From the NCBI GenBank assembly GCA_964557285.1, contig CAZKZS010000048.1, positions 1 to 20,645 on the forward strand: 20,645 bases of DNA, given 5' to 3'. The DNA is from SB15 sp964557285. GTDB lineage: Bacteria > Chloroflexota > Anaerolineae > Aggregatilineales > J027. The position numbers were made by a program, and so were the translations under genes. A model generated the notes under the pieces. The model was not told the DNA's origin, did not search any database, and was given only the letters and a program-made list of their open reading frames with translations. Of the stretch, positions 14,565 through 20,645 are shown in pieces. Each line of letters starts with the position of its first letter. The first letter of the stretch is position 1.

Positions 14565-15746
14565 TTAATTCAAATTCTCAAAAATACCTGCCGCGCCCTG
14601 ACCGCCGCCAATGCACATCGTCACCATGCCGTATTTGCTGCTGCGGCGTTTCATCTCATGGATTAACTGAACGGTCAGCTTAGCGCCTGTACAGCCGAGG
14701 GGGTGTCCCATCGCAATCGCACCGCCGTTCACATTGACCAGTTCCGGGTTCAGTTCCAGTTCGCGCATGACCGCCAGTGCTTGAGCAGCGAAGGCTTCAT
14801 TCAGTTCGATGAGGTCAATATCATCCAGGGTGAGGCCAATACGCTGCAACACTTTGGGAATTGCCTTGATAGGGCCAATCCCCATCACTTCGGGACGCAC
14901 CCCCGCCACGCTAAATCCGACAAACCGCGCCAGGGGTTTTAGCCCAAGCTGTGCGGCTTTTCCCGCTTCCATAATTAAAACGGCTGCCGCGCCATCACTT
15001 AATGGGCTGGAATTGCCGGGGGTAACACTGCCGCCCTGTTTAAAGGAGGGTTTTAAGGATGCCAGCGCTTCCAGGGTGGTATCCGGTCGCAGATGTTCAT
15101 CGGTATCAAAAACAATTTCTTTTTCAATGCGCTGCCCGTCTTTGATTTCAACTTCAAGCATGTTCATCGGAACAATTTCCTGTTTGAAGTAGCCTGCCTG
15201 CGTTGCCTGTGCCGCTTTCATATGGCTTTCGTAAGCAAACTGATCCTGATCCTGACGGGAAACTTTAAATTCTGCGGCTACCCGTTCCGCCGTCAGCCCC
15301 ATGTTCATATACACTTCAGGATGCTCTACCGCCAGCGTGGGGTTGGGGCTGAGTTGAAAACCGGTCATGGGTACTAAACTCATGGTTTCTGCCCCCCCCG
15401 CGATAATAATATCCGCGCCGTTGGCAATAATCCGTTCTGAGGCTGCCGCGATAGTCTGCAAGCCACTGGCACAAAAACGATTGACCGTCTGGGCAGGAAT
15501 ATCAACGGGCAAATCCGCTAGAATCCCAATGGTGCGGGCAAAATTTAAGCCCTGAGCGCCTTCCGGCATGGCACATCCAATAACAACATCATCAATTTCA
15601 TTCGGGTCGAGCTTCCCTTCGGTTTGTGCCAGAATATCTTTGATTACGGCGGCGGCCATGTCATCCGAACGGACGTGGCGGGTTGTGCCACGTTTGGCCT
15701 TACCTACCGCCGTCCGTGAAGCAGCAACAATCACAGCTTCTCTCAT
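14565..15746 (-). CDS. Acetyl-CoA acetyltransferase / thiolase family protein
   Basis: Thiolases either condense two acyl-CoAs or cleave 3-ketoacyl-CoA, in the cytoplasm. The 393-residue length is standard. The active site is complete: Cys92 in VNRFCASGLQ, Asn317 in ELNEAFAAQ, His348 in GGAIAMGHPLGCTGAK, and Cys378 in CIGGGQG. The frame is open back to 15809, but ATG 15746 begins the family N-terminus MREAVIVAASRTAVGK and has GGAG 8 bases upstream. A TTGCTT-N18-TACAAT promoter precedes it. No hydroxyacyl-CoA dehydrogenase or enoyl-CoA hydratase gene is in the window, so degradative (FadA-like) or biosynthetic (AtoB-like) use cannot be decided. Confidence 0.93.
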   Translation of the reverse strand: MREAVIVAASRTAVGKAKRGTTRHVRSDDMAAAVIKDILAQTEGKLDPNEIDDVVIGCAMPEGAQGLNFARTIGILADLPVDIPAQTVNRFCASGLQTIAAASERIIANGADIIIAGGAETMSLVPMTGFQLSPNPTLAVEHPEVYMNMGLTAERVAAEFKVSRQDQDQFAYESHMKAAQATQAGYFKQEIVPMNMLEVEIKDGQRIEKEIVFDTDEHLRPDTTLEALASLKPSFKQGGSVTPGNSSPLSDGAAAVLIMEAGKAAQLGLKPLARFVGFSVAGVRPEVMGIGPIKAIPKVLQRIGLTLDDIDLIELNEAFAAQALAVMRELELNPELVNVNGGAIAMGHPLGCTGAKLTVQLIHEMKRRSSKYGMVTMCIGGGQGAAGIFENLN

Positions 15747-15779
15747 GGAAATTTCTCCAAAAAATCTAACGGTGATTTG

Positions 15780-15809
15780 ATTGTAGCCAATAGGGGCTTT
15801 TAAAAGCAA
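15780..15809 (-). promoter_or_regulatory. Promoter of the thiolase gene, overlapping the rpmJ terminator
   Basis: On the minus strand TTGCTT (15809-15804), an 18-base spacer and TACAAT (15785-15780). The -35 lies in the T tract of the preceding terminator. The leader would be about 27 bases. Confidence 0.45.
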
Positions 15810-15832
15810 AAACGAGCCTCAAAGCCCGTTTT
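15808..15832 (-). terminator. Intrinsic terminator of rpmJ
   Basis: On the minus strand AAAACGGGC pairs with GCTCGTTTT (one G-U pair) around the loop TTTGAG, ending in five Ts. On the plus strand one pair becomes a mismatch, so leftward function is the stronger reading. Confidence 0.7.
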
Positions 15833-15839
15833 GCATGGT

Positions 15840-15956
15840 TTAACCCTGGCGCTGCTTGTGCTTGGGGTAGGTAGGGCAAATCACATACAGTCTGCCCTTG
15901 CGCCGTACAAATTTGCAATCTTTGCACATCTTACGTACAGAAGCGCGTACCTTCAT
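15840..15956 (-). CDS. rpmJ: Ribosomal protein L36 (bL36)
   Basis: The 38 residues are a textbook bL36, a zinc-binding protein of the large ribosomal subunit: MKVRASVRKMCKDCK at the start and YPKHKQRQG at the end, with the zinc ligands Cys11, Cys14, Cys27 and His33 all present (the zinc-ligand form). AAGGAGG lies 7 bases before the ATG. It stands apart from the usual infA-rpmJ-rpsM cluster, having its own candidate promoter (TAGACG-N17-TACACT) and terminator. Confidence 0.95.
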   Translation of the reverse strand: MKVRASVRKMCKDCKFVRRKGRLYVICPTYPKHKQRQG

Positions 15957-15986
15957 GGTGCTGCCTCCTTTTGATTCGGTTGGGCA

Positions 15987-16015
15987 AGTGTATCACTAAC
16001 CGCCCTGAGCGTCTA
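15987..16015 (-). promoter_or_regulatory. Candidate promoter of rpmJ
   Basis: On the minus strand TAGACG (16015-16010), a 17-base spacer and TACACT (15992-15987), with TG one base before the -10 (extended type). The leader of about 24 bases includes AAGGAGG. Confidence 0.45.
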
Positions 16016-16078
16016 TGGCAATTTGGCAGGCCAGCCGCTACACTTACCAGATACATGGTTTAGGTGGAGTATTTTTCA

Positions 16079-17149
16079 ATGCGATTGCATATGCTTATAC
16101 TGGCCGCGATTTTACTGATAGCTTTGCCGGTGCTGGCGCAGGAAACCGAAGTCACCTCGCTGCGCTGGCCGGAAGCGAATCTGGCCTTTGAATATCCGTC
16201 GGAATGGAATCTGACATCCGCCGAAGGTTTTGAATTTGTTCTCAGTGATGCAGACGGCAATTTTGTTGGCCTTCAGATGGGACGCCTTGAAGGGGAAGAC
16301 CCCTTGCAGGAACTCTTTGCCGGATTCGCGGAAAACGCGGGCAATGAAGTAGAAGAAATTGAGCTAAACGGCAGTCCGGCGCTTTCGGTAAAAATTCCAA
16401 CCGATTCCAATGGACGCGACGGGCGGCTGGTCGGTTATGTGGTGGAGGAAGATTTAATCGCCCTCCTGATTCTGGTGGGTCAACCCGAATGGCTGCCACA
16501 GTCGGAAGATGTGCTTTCCAGTATAGTGATCACACCCGTTGAACTGGATGAAGCTGCTCTGAACGAAGCCTTTGCCACCAGCCTCGAAGCCGACCAGACT
16601 CTGCGAGTGGGCAGCCCGGATGCCCCCTTAAAACTGGTGGAAGTTCTGGATTTTTCCTGCCCCCATTGTGTGAATTACGGTGACAGCATCCGGCGCATCA
16701 TTCAGCAGTACGCTAATTCAGGCGATATTCAGGTGGAATTCCGTTTTGTGACCTTTATCGGCCATGAACAATCTGAAGTCGTGACTCATGCCCAATACTG
16801 CGCGGCGGAACAGGGGCTTGGCTGGTCAATGCACGAAGGCATTTTCGATGGATATATTGAGGAAGGCGGCACTTATTACAATCAGGGTAACATGCTGGCG
16901 CTGGCCGAAGAACTTGGCGCTGATATGGACAGCTTTACTTCCTGCATGAATGATAAAAAATACGCGGAACAAATTGAAGAAAACGCAGCGCTGGCTCAGG
17001 AATGGGGTGTGAACAGCACGCCGTCGCTGCTGTTTGCGGCAGGGGACGAAACCCCTCACTTTTTGACTGCGCCGAACGGGGATGCCTGGCGTGGTGGCAT
17101 CCAGTTATATTTCCTCTATCAGGAAATTGATAAGCTGCTGGAGTCCTAA
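16079..17149 (+). CDS. Secreted two-domain protein with C-terminal DsbA-type thioredoxin fold
   Basis: The 356 residues begin with a signal peptide (1-20, ending PVLA before Q21). Residues about 25-155 are a beta-rich domain (LAFEYPSEWNLTSA, FVGLQMGRL, SVKIPTDSNGRDGRLVGYVV) resembling the PsbP/LpqN-type 'photosystem-like' stress domains; I am not certain of the family. Residues about 175-355 are a DsbA-like domain: VLDFSCPHCVNYG with the CPHC redox centre (194-197), a helical insertion with Cys241 and Cys289, and the cis-proline loop NSTPSLLFA (Pro315). It should form or shuffle disulfides outside the membrane. ATG 16079 is preferred over GTG 16064 because GGTGGAG lies 9 bases before it. A terminator follows at 17182. 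Confidence 0.87.
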   Translation: MRLHMLILAAILLIALPVLAQETEVTSLRWPEANLAFEYPSEWNLTSAEGFEFVLSDADGNFVGLQMGRLEGEDPLQELFAGFAENAGNEVEEIELNGSPALSVKIPTDSNGRDGRLVGYVVEEDLIALLILVGQPEWLPQSEDVLSSIVITPVELDEAALNEAFATSLEADQTLRVGSPDAPLKLVEVLDFSCPHCVNYGDSIRRIIQQYANSGDIQVEFRFVTFIGHEQSEVVTHAQYCAAEQGLGWSMHEGIFDGYIEEGGTYYNQGNMLALAEELGADMDSFTSCMNDKKYAEQIEENAALAQEWGVNSTPSLLFAAGDETPHFLTAPNGDAWRGGIQLYFLYQEIDKLLES

Positions 17150-17181
17150 CCGGACGGTCATCTGACCAGCAGGTTTCCATC

Positions 17182-17217
17182 ATGCAAGCGGCGGTTGACC
17201 CGTCTGCTTGCATTTTT
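17182..17217 (+). terminator. Intrinsic terminator with embedded downstream promoter
   Basis: ATGCAAGC (17182-17189) pairs perfectly with GCTTGCAT (17206-17213); an inner CGG/CCG pairing with a bulged T extends the stem, and a run of Ts follows (17213-17217). The -35 of the next gene lies in the loop. Confidence 0.75.
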
Positions 17218-17222
17218 ATAAT
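17195..17222 (+). promoter_or_regulatory. Near-consensus promoter of the phosphoesterase, predicts leaderless mRNA
   Basis: TTGACC (17195-17200), a 16-base spacer and the perfect TATAAT (17217-17222), then exactly 7 bases to ATG 17230. The -35 is in the terminator loop and the -10 begins in its T tract. Confidence 0.7.
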
Positions 17223-17229
17223 TACCCCC

Positions 17230-17826
17230 ATGAGAATTGGACTCATCTCTGATATACATGGTGATATTAAAGCGCTAAACCGGGCATTTGAAGTCCTAAA
17301 TAACCGCGTAGAGGCTATCTGGTGTGCCGGAGATCTGGTGGGACGGGGCAGCCATCCAAATGAGGTGGTGGAAAAAATTGTAAATGCCAGAATTCCTACC
17401 GTCCTGGGCAACCATGATGAAATTGCGCTGGCAATGGGGCATTATTACTCGACTCATGAGGACTCGTTTCTGGTCTGTCAGCCCCGCACGCTGCGCCTGT
17501 TAATGACTCTGCCCCGCACCTACCGCGCTCGCATCGGAGGCCGCACGGTTGTCATGGTACACGGCACACCCCGCAGTAATGCCGAAAGTATCAGCCTGAT
17601 GCCTGCCTTCCGGGAACGGGCGCTGACCTGGCTCAATAAAATCGGGGCGGATATATTGATTACAGGTCATACGCATGTCCCCATTTCGACCCGCAGCTAC
17701 CAGGGGCTGATAGTAAATCCGGGGTCGCTGTTTAATCCGGCAGGGTCGCCGCGTTCCAGTTCAGAAACGTATGGCGTGCTGGATACCAGCACTTTGACCT
17801 TTAATTACTATCCACTTTGGGAGTAG
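17230..17826 (+). CDS. Metallophosphoesterase, YfcE/MJ0936-like
   Basis: A 198-residue two-metal phosphodiesterase or phosphatase of the calcineurin-like superfamily, probably cytoplasmic. The metal-binding motifs are in order: SDIHGD (Asp8, His10), AGDLVGRG (Asp35), LGNHDE (Asn61, His62), MVHGTP and GHTHVP. The NPGSLFNPAG loop near the C-terminus is typical of the YfcE-like group. The frame is open from 17182, but that region is a terminator hairpin and the promoter; ATG 17230 matches the family N-terminus (MRIGLISDIHG). There is no ribosome binding site. Its 3' end overlaps the convergent 97-residue gene by 26 bases. The natural substrate is unknown. Confidence 0.92.
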   Translation: MRIGLISDIHGDIKALNRAFEVLNNRVEAIWCAGDLVGRGSHPNEVVEKIVNARIPTVLGNHDEIALAMGHYYSTHEDSFLVCQPRTLRLLMTLPRTYRARIGGRTVVMVHGTPRSNAESISLMPAFRERALTWLNKIGADILITGHTHVPISTRSYQGLIVNPGSLFNPAGSPRSSSETYGVLDTSTLTFNYYPLWE

Positions 17827-18094
17827 CAGAACGGGTTTTGTCCTCTTCCAAACGCCGAATAATTTCCTGATAGGTTTCCAGCAAAAAGGTGGAATTATCT
17901 TCTCGCGCCATTTCATCCTGAATCACGCGCCGCATAGTTTCGACCAGTTCATCAATCGTAATAATCCCTTTTTCAACCAGAAGATTCGCCAGCGCACGCG
18001 AAATAATTAATCCATCGACTCCGCGTGCGCCCAGGCTCGCCAGCCCGCCGAATAAATCTCCAAAGATTTCCTGTGTGCTTCTAACATCTGCCAT
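17801..18094 (-). CDS. Hypothetical 97-residue helical protein
   Basis: I do not recognise the family. The protein is soluble and predicted mainly helical: a Gly-rich segment (FGDLFGGLASLGARG) is followed by LIISRALANLLVEKGIITID, then ELVETMRRVIQDEMARED and a final amphipathic helix (LLETYQEIIRRLEEDK). The 'ALANLLVEKGIITIDEL' pattern occurs in small regulatory or subunit-like proteins, but I make no assignment. The ATG is preceded by AAGGA at about 9 bases. The 3' end runs 26 bases into the convergent phosphoesterase gene, so antisense overlap is possible. A 7-bp dyad lies in the 5' region (18116-18137). Confidence 0.7.
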   Translation of the reverse strand: MADVRSTQEIFGDLFGGLASLGARGVDGLIISRALANLLVEKGIITIDELVETMRRVIQDEMAREDNSTFLLETYQEIIRRLEEDKTRSATPKVDSN

Positions 18095-18115
18095 TTCTTT
18101 TTCCTTTTTGTTTGT

Positions 18116-18137
18116 TGAGGGTTAATTGTTACCCTCA
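18116..18137. repeat. Perfect 7-bp dyad upstream of the 97-residue gene
   Basis: TGAGGGT (18116-18122) and ACCCTCA (18131-18137) with an 8-base AT-rich centre. No T tract follows on either strand in the sense of a terminator, so an operator or a leader hairpin is more likely. A weak TTGCAA-N17-TAACAA promoter for the leftward gene would place its -10 inside the dyad. Confidence 0.45.
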
Positions 18138-18211
18138 GAATGGCAGACTTGCAAATATTCCAACGTTAATTAAAGCAGGGGTAATGCACGTTAACTTCAT
18201 AGACCGGATAT

Positions 18212-18258
18212 CCCTGAGGGCAGGGGCGTGTGCTTAAGCGCAGCGTGACCCGCCCTGC
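18212..18258. repeat. GC-rich structured segment after the receptor gene
   Basis: GCAGGGGCG (18220-18228) and CGCCCTGC (18251-18258) form a stem with one bulge, with the palindrome GCTTAAGC (18232-18239) in its loop; CCCTG/CAGGG (18212-18216, 18221-18225) offers an alternative pairing. It could end the leftward transcript, but there is no T tract. Confidence 0.35.
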
Positions 18259-18296
18259 ATCCGTATTTAAAAGTTAAGCGGCTTTACCTCTCTCAA

Positions 18297-20510
18297 TCAC
18301 GGATTGCCATAAATTTTGTAGCTGATAGTGATGGCTGTTCCGGCGCGGGCTTCAATACGGATGATGCCGCGCTGTCCTTCTGCCGTCACAATTCCTATCA
18401 GCACCCCGGGGAAAATTTGCGTTTCGCTGAGGCCGGAGGTGTTGCTGATGATGGCCGGATCGAGCAGGTTGTAATGCACCGTTTCAAACGTCGCGCTGGT
18501 GATAATGCCTACCCGTCCACCATTGAGAGGGACAAGTTGTGTTCCTGTCCAGTTTAAATCCGCTACCCCTCCTGCCAGGTCAACATTTGTTCCAGCAAAA
18601 ACGGGCAGGCTGCTGGTCTGGATGAGGATAGGATAATCAATGACATAGTTGATTCGGTAAATATTGTTGCCTTCGCCGTTTTCTCCCTCATTCACTTCAT
18701 TGTTGATGTCGGCCACAATATCCACTGCAAAAGTGCCTGTACCGAGCAGAGTCGCCGAAAGTGGTACAGTCAGCGACTGCCCCGGCTCAAGGTTCGAGAC
18801 AAGGTTAGATGAGTATACGGGGCCGGGTTCAAAAGAAGCGGCTACCGCAAACTGACCGGTAGGGGCAGTAGCGGTATTACGAACGGTTACATTGGCGACA
18901 AAACTTTGCCCCGGAATGGGCTGCAAGGGTACGAGCAGCACACTATCAATCACAATATCCGACAGATTCAAACGTGGAGTCGCGGTCACGCCGCCGATAG
19001 GGGTGGGCGGCGCCTGAATAATGGGAAGCTGATTCAACAGCCCGCCGGGATCAAAAACTTCTACAAATTCGGCGGCCACCCATCCGATTCCCCCCCGATA
19101 CTGAATAACAAACCACGATAAATCTTCATTCGCGCCCACGATGGTTGCGGTTGAACCCCGTTGAAGCTGCCCTAATTCCTCATAAAACAAACCCGGGCCG
19201 GAACGTACATTGACTGTATCCGAAATGACGATTAGCTGTAATTGCGACGGAGTAGGGGAAGGGGTATAAGTGGGCGTCTGGGAAGGAGTCGCGGTTGGCG
19301 TAAAAGTTGGTGTGCCAATCACGGCCACCGGATTTAACTCCTGTACAATCAAATCATCCTCCGGCAGCCGTTCCGCATTTTTATACCGTGCCAGCACTTC
19401 AACCCCGCCTGTGTCATTCAGCCGAAAAATGGTCACATTGCGGGAGAAATCACCATTTTCATAAGGTTCAACCCGCCCTTGAACTGTATAAACAGTTGGC
19501 ATGTTGAGCAGGGAATCATACAGGCCGGGCATAGCTGGCCCCACCGCTTTGAGCTGCCCCGCCAGCATGTATACCGCATCATAGGCGGCGGCGGCGGTTT
19601 CATCTGGCACACGACCATAAGCGGACACAAAATTCATTAAAAACTGGCGGCTGAGCGCGGTCTGCGTGCTAAATGCCCATCCCGACATGCCATAGATTCC
19701 CGCCGTTATATCGAGGTCAAGTTCACCCGCCAGGGAAGCGCGTTGAGCATTACGGTAAAAAAAGATTCCGTTCCAGCCGCGCCCAAACATATTAGACAGC
19801 AAAAAGTTCACTTCTGGGGCTGCCCCCCAGAAGATAATGCCATCCGGGTTGGCGGCGGCCAGGGTAGGAATGTTTTCGGCTAAGGTGGTGGCATCCACCA
19901 GTTGAATTTTACTGACGGGGGTGTAACCTAGATTATTCAGCGCTGACTCAAAAGCCACCACAGCTTCTGTTGATTCAACATTGGTCTGGACAATCGCAAT
20001 ACTGGTTAATCCTAAGTCATTGACCATGTAATCCGCCGCCGCCATGCTGTAATACCGTTCGCTGGCCTGAATCCGCATGATATTATTCGTAACATCAAAA
20101 TCGGTCAGCGTGTCTGACGTTGCCAGCGTCAGCACAGGCACCCCTGCCCGCGCCAGAGGTTCTAAATTTGGAAGGGCGAGTGTGTTATCCAAAGGGCCAA
20201 GAATCGCGCTGACACCTGCGGTAATCAGCGAATCTACAGCCCGTGGGACATCTTCTGGCACGGTGGGCAGCACGGTAGGATACACCAGTTCCAGCGAATA
20301 CACTTTCCCATCTCCGGCCACAAAAGCGCCCCCGTCATTAATTTCTTCAATCGCCAGACGCGCTCCCAGGTCGGCCTGGCTGTTCTGGCGCATCAGCGTT
20401 CCAATCCGAATCACATCAATCGTTTGAGATGCGCCGTGGGTGGGGGCTAAACTGACTAGGCCAAGCAGCATCAGCAGCAGCATGACGCCTGTGCGTATGC
20501 GAGTTTGCAT
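18297..20510 (-). CDS. Secreted ABC-type substrate-binding (type 1 periplasmic) protein with SH3-like and CARDB-like domains
   Basis: The 737 residues start with a signal peptide (1-27). Residues about 32-390 are a branched-chain amino acid receptor fold (Peripla_BP_6): IRIGTLMRQNSQADLGARLA, AILGPLDNTLALPNLEPLA, YDAVYMLAGQL. A Thr/Pro-rich linker (399-422) leads to an SH3-like domain (427-487: VNVRSGPGLFYEELGQL ... GWVAAEFVEV), which often binds cell wall. Residues about 512-623 resemble CARDB (VRNTATAPTGQF, LEPGQSLTVPL, DINNEVNEGENGEGNN). The last 110 residues are beta-rich and not recognised. No permease or ATPase gene is next to it, so it may be a ligand sensor or a cell-surface binding protein instead of a transporter part. 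AGGAG lies 8 bases before the ATG. Confidence 0.87.
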   Translation of the reverse strand: MQTRIRTGVMLLLMLLGLVSLAPTHGASQTIDVIRIGTLMRQNSQADLGARLAIEEINDGGAFVAGDGKVYSLELVYPTVLPTVPEDVPRAVDSLITAGVSAILGPLDNTLALPNLEPLARAGVPVLTLATSDTLTDFDVTNNIMRIQASERYYSMAAADYMVNDLGLTSIAIVQTNVESTEAVVAFESALNNLGYTPVSKIQLVDATTLAENIPTLAAANPDGIIFWGAAPEVNFLLSNMFGRGWNGIFFYRNAQRASLAGELDLDITAGIYGMSGWAFSTQTALSRQFLMNFVSAYGRVPDETAAAAYDAVYMLAGQLKAVGPAMPGLYDSLLNMPTVYTVQGRVEPYENGDFSRNVTIFRLNDTGGVEVLARYKNAERLPEDDLIVQELNPVAVIGTPTFTPTATPSQTPTYTPSPTPSQLQLIVISDTVNVRSGPGLFYEELGQLQRGSTATIVGANEDLSWFVIQYRGGIGWVAAEFVEVFDPGGLLNQLPIIQAPPTPIGGVTATPRLNLSDIVIDSVLLVPLQPIPGQSFVANVTVRNTATAPTGQFAVAASFEPGPVYSSNLVSNLEPGQSLTVPLSATLLGTGTFAVDIVADINNEVNEGENGEGNNIYRINYVIDYPILIQTSSLPVFAGTNVDLAGGVADLNWTGTQLVPLNGGRVGIITSATFETVHYNLLDPAIISNTSGLSETQIFPGVLIGIVTAEGQRGIIRIEARAGTAITISYKIYGNP

Positions 20511-20532
20511 ATTTTGGGCTCCTAAAAACTAA

Positions 20533-20572
20533 TTGACTCGCTCGTTAATATCTGGCATATTGGAACGAGCAA
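20533..20572. promoter_or_regulatory. Overlapping divergent promoters with a dyad operator
   Basis: Leftward: TTGCTC (20572-20567), 16 bases, TATTAA (20550-20545). Rightward: TTGACT (20533-20538), 17 bases, CATATT (20556-20561). Both are covered by the dyad GCTCGTT (20540-20546) / AACGAGC (20564-20570), which has an inner AATAT/ATATT pair. Confidence 0.45.
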
Positions 20573-20615
20573 CCATTGTTATTCTACTGTTAAAAAACGT
20601 GTAAGGAACGTTAGA

Positions 20616-20645
20616 ATGCAAAACAAACTCAGACAACTCATTATC
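20616..20645 (+). CDS. Start of a rightward gene, truncated by the window edge
   Basis: ATG 20616 is preceded by AAGGA at about 8 bases and opens MQNKLRQLII to the last base. Its promoter would be the rightward half of the divergent pair. Ten residues are too few for any assignment; a short basic start followed by hydrophobic residues would suit a membrane or secreted protein. Confidence 0.45.
   Translation, partial: MQNKLRQLII

Noticed and set aside
17182..17229. N-terminal extension of the phosphoesterase from ATG 17182
   Set aside because: The extension would be translated from a terminator hairpin and promoter, has no ribosome binding site and lies before the family N-terminus.

Overview
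The window is about 20.6 kb of bacterial DNA near 50% GC, most likely from a Chloroflexota (Anaerolineae-like) metagenome assembly. That assignment is inferred from the Thr/Pro-rich linker before an SH3-like domain in the 18297-20510 protein, a GerMN lipoprotein, a small four-repeat beta-flower-like protein and many large membrane glycosyltransferases. No rRNA or clear species marker is present. A run of ten Ns at 7774-7783 shows that the contig was scaffolded.

Left part (1-5875, all rightward): the 3' end of a helical-repeat (TPR-like) gene; a secreted L,D-transpeptidase; a terminator followed by methionine aminopeptidase; a fusion of family I inorganic pyrophosphatase with a Rid (YjgF-type) domain; then a tightly overlapping trio of a 74-residue protein built from four 16-residue repeats, an unknown 106-residue protein and a YbaK-type Cys-tRNA deacylase; and a sulfotransferase.

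Middle part (5872-12234, all leftward): one probable operon with a lipid-flippase-like membrane protein (LPG synthase TM family) followed by three tandem paralogous GT-C glycosyltransferases. Together these look like a surface or lipid-linked glycan module. The last paralog is split only by the assembly gap. The first carries an in-frame 87-base palindromic element. A VapBC-like PIN toxin-antitoxin pair follows directly.

Right part (12303-20645): leftward genes for a TPR/membrane-anchored protein, an overlooked 53-residue acidic protein with its own promoter and terminator, a GerMN lipoprotein, a nucleoside deoxyribosyltransferase-like protein, a thiolase and ribosomal protein L36. Rightward genes encode a secreted DsbA-type thioredoxin-fold protein and a YfcE-like phosphoesterase. 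Leftward again are a 97-residue helical protein and a 737-residue secreted receptor (periplasmic binding domain, SH3-like and CARDB-like domains). At the right edge a divergent gene begins, with a dyad lying over the overlapping promoters.

Gene expression signals are compact. Three genes (2094, 3940, 17230) have a TANAAT-type -10 box exactly 7 bases before the ATG, which predicts leaderless mRNAs. In several places the terminator of one gene is fused to the promoter of the next. I found no defence island, CRISPR array, prophage or IS element. The items most worth following up are the in-frame palindrome, the four-repeat protein cluster, the pyrophosphatase-Rid fusion and the nested terminator/leaderless promoters.
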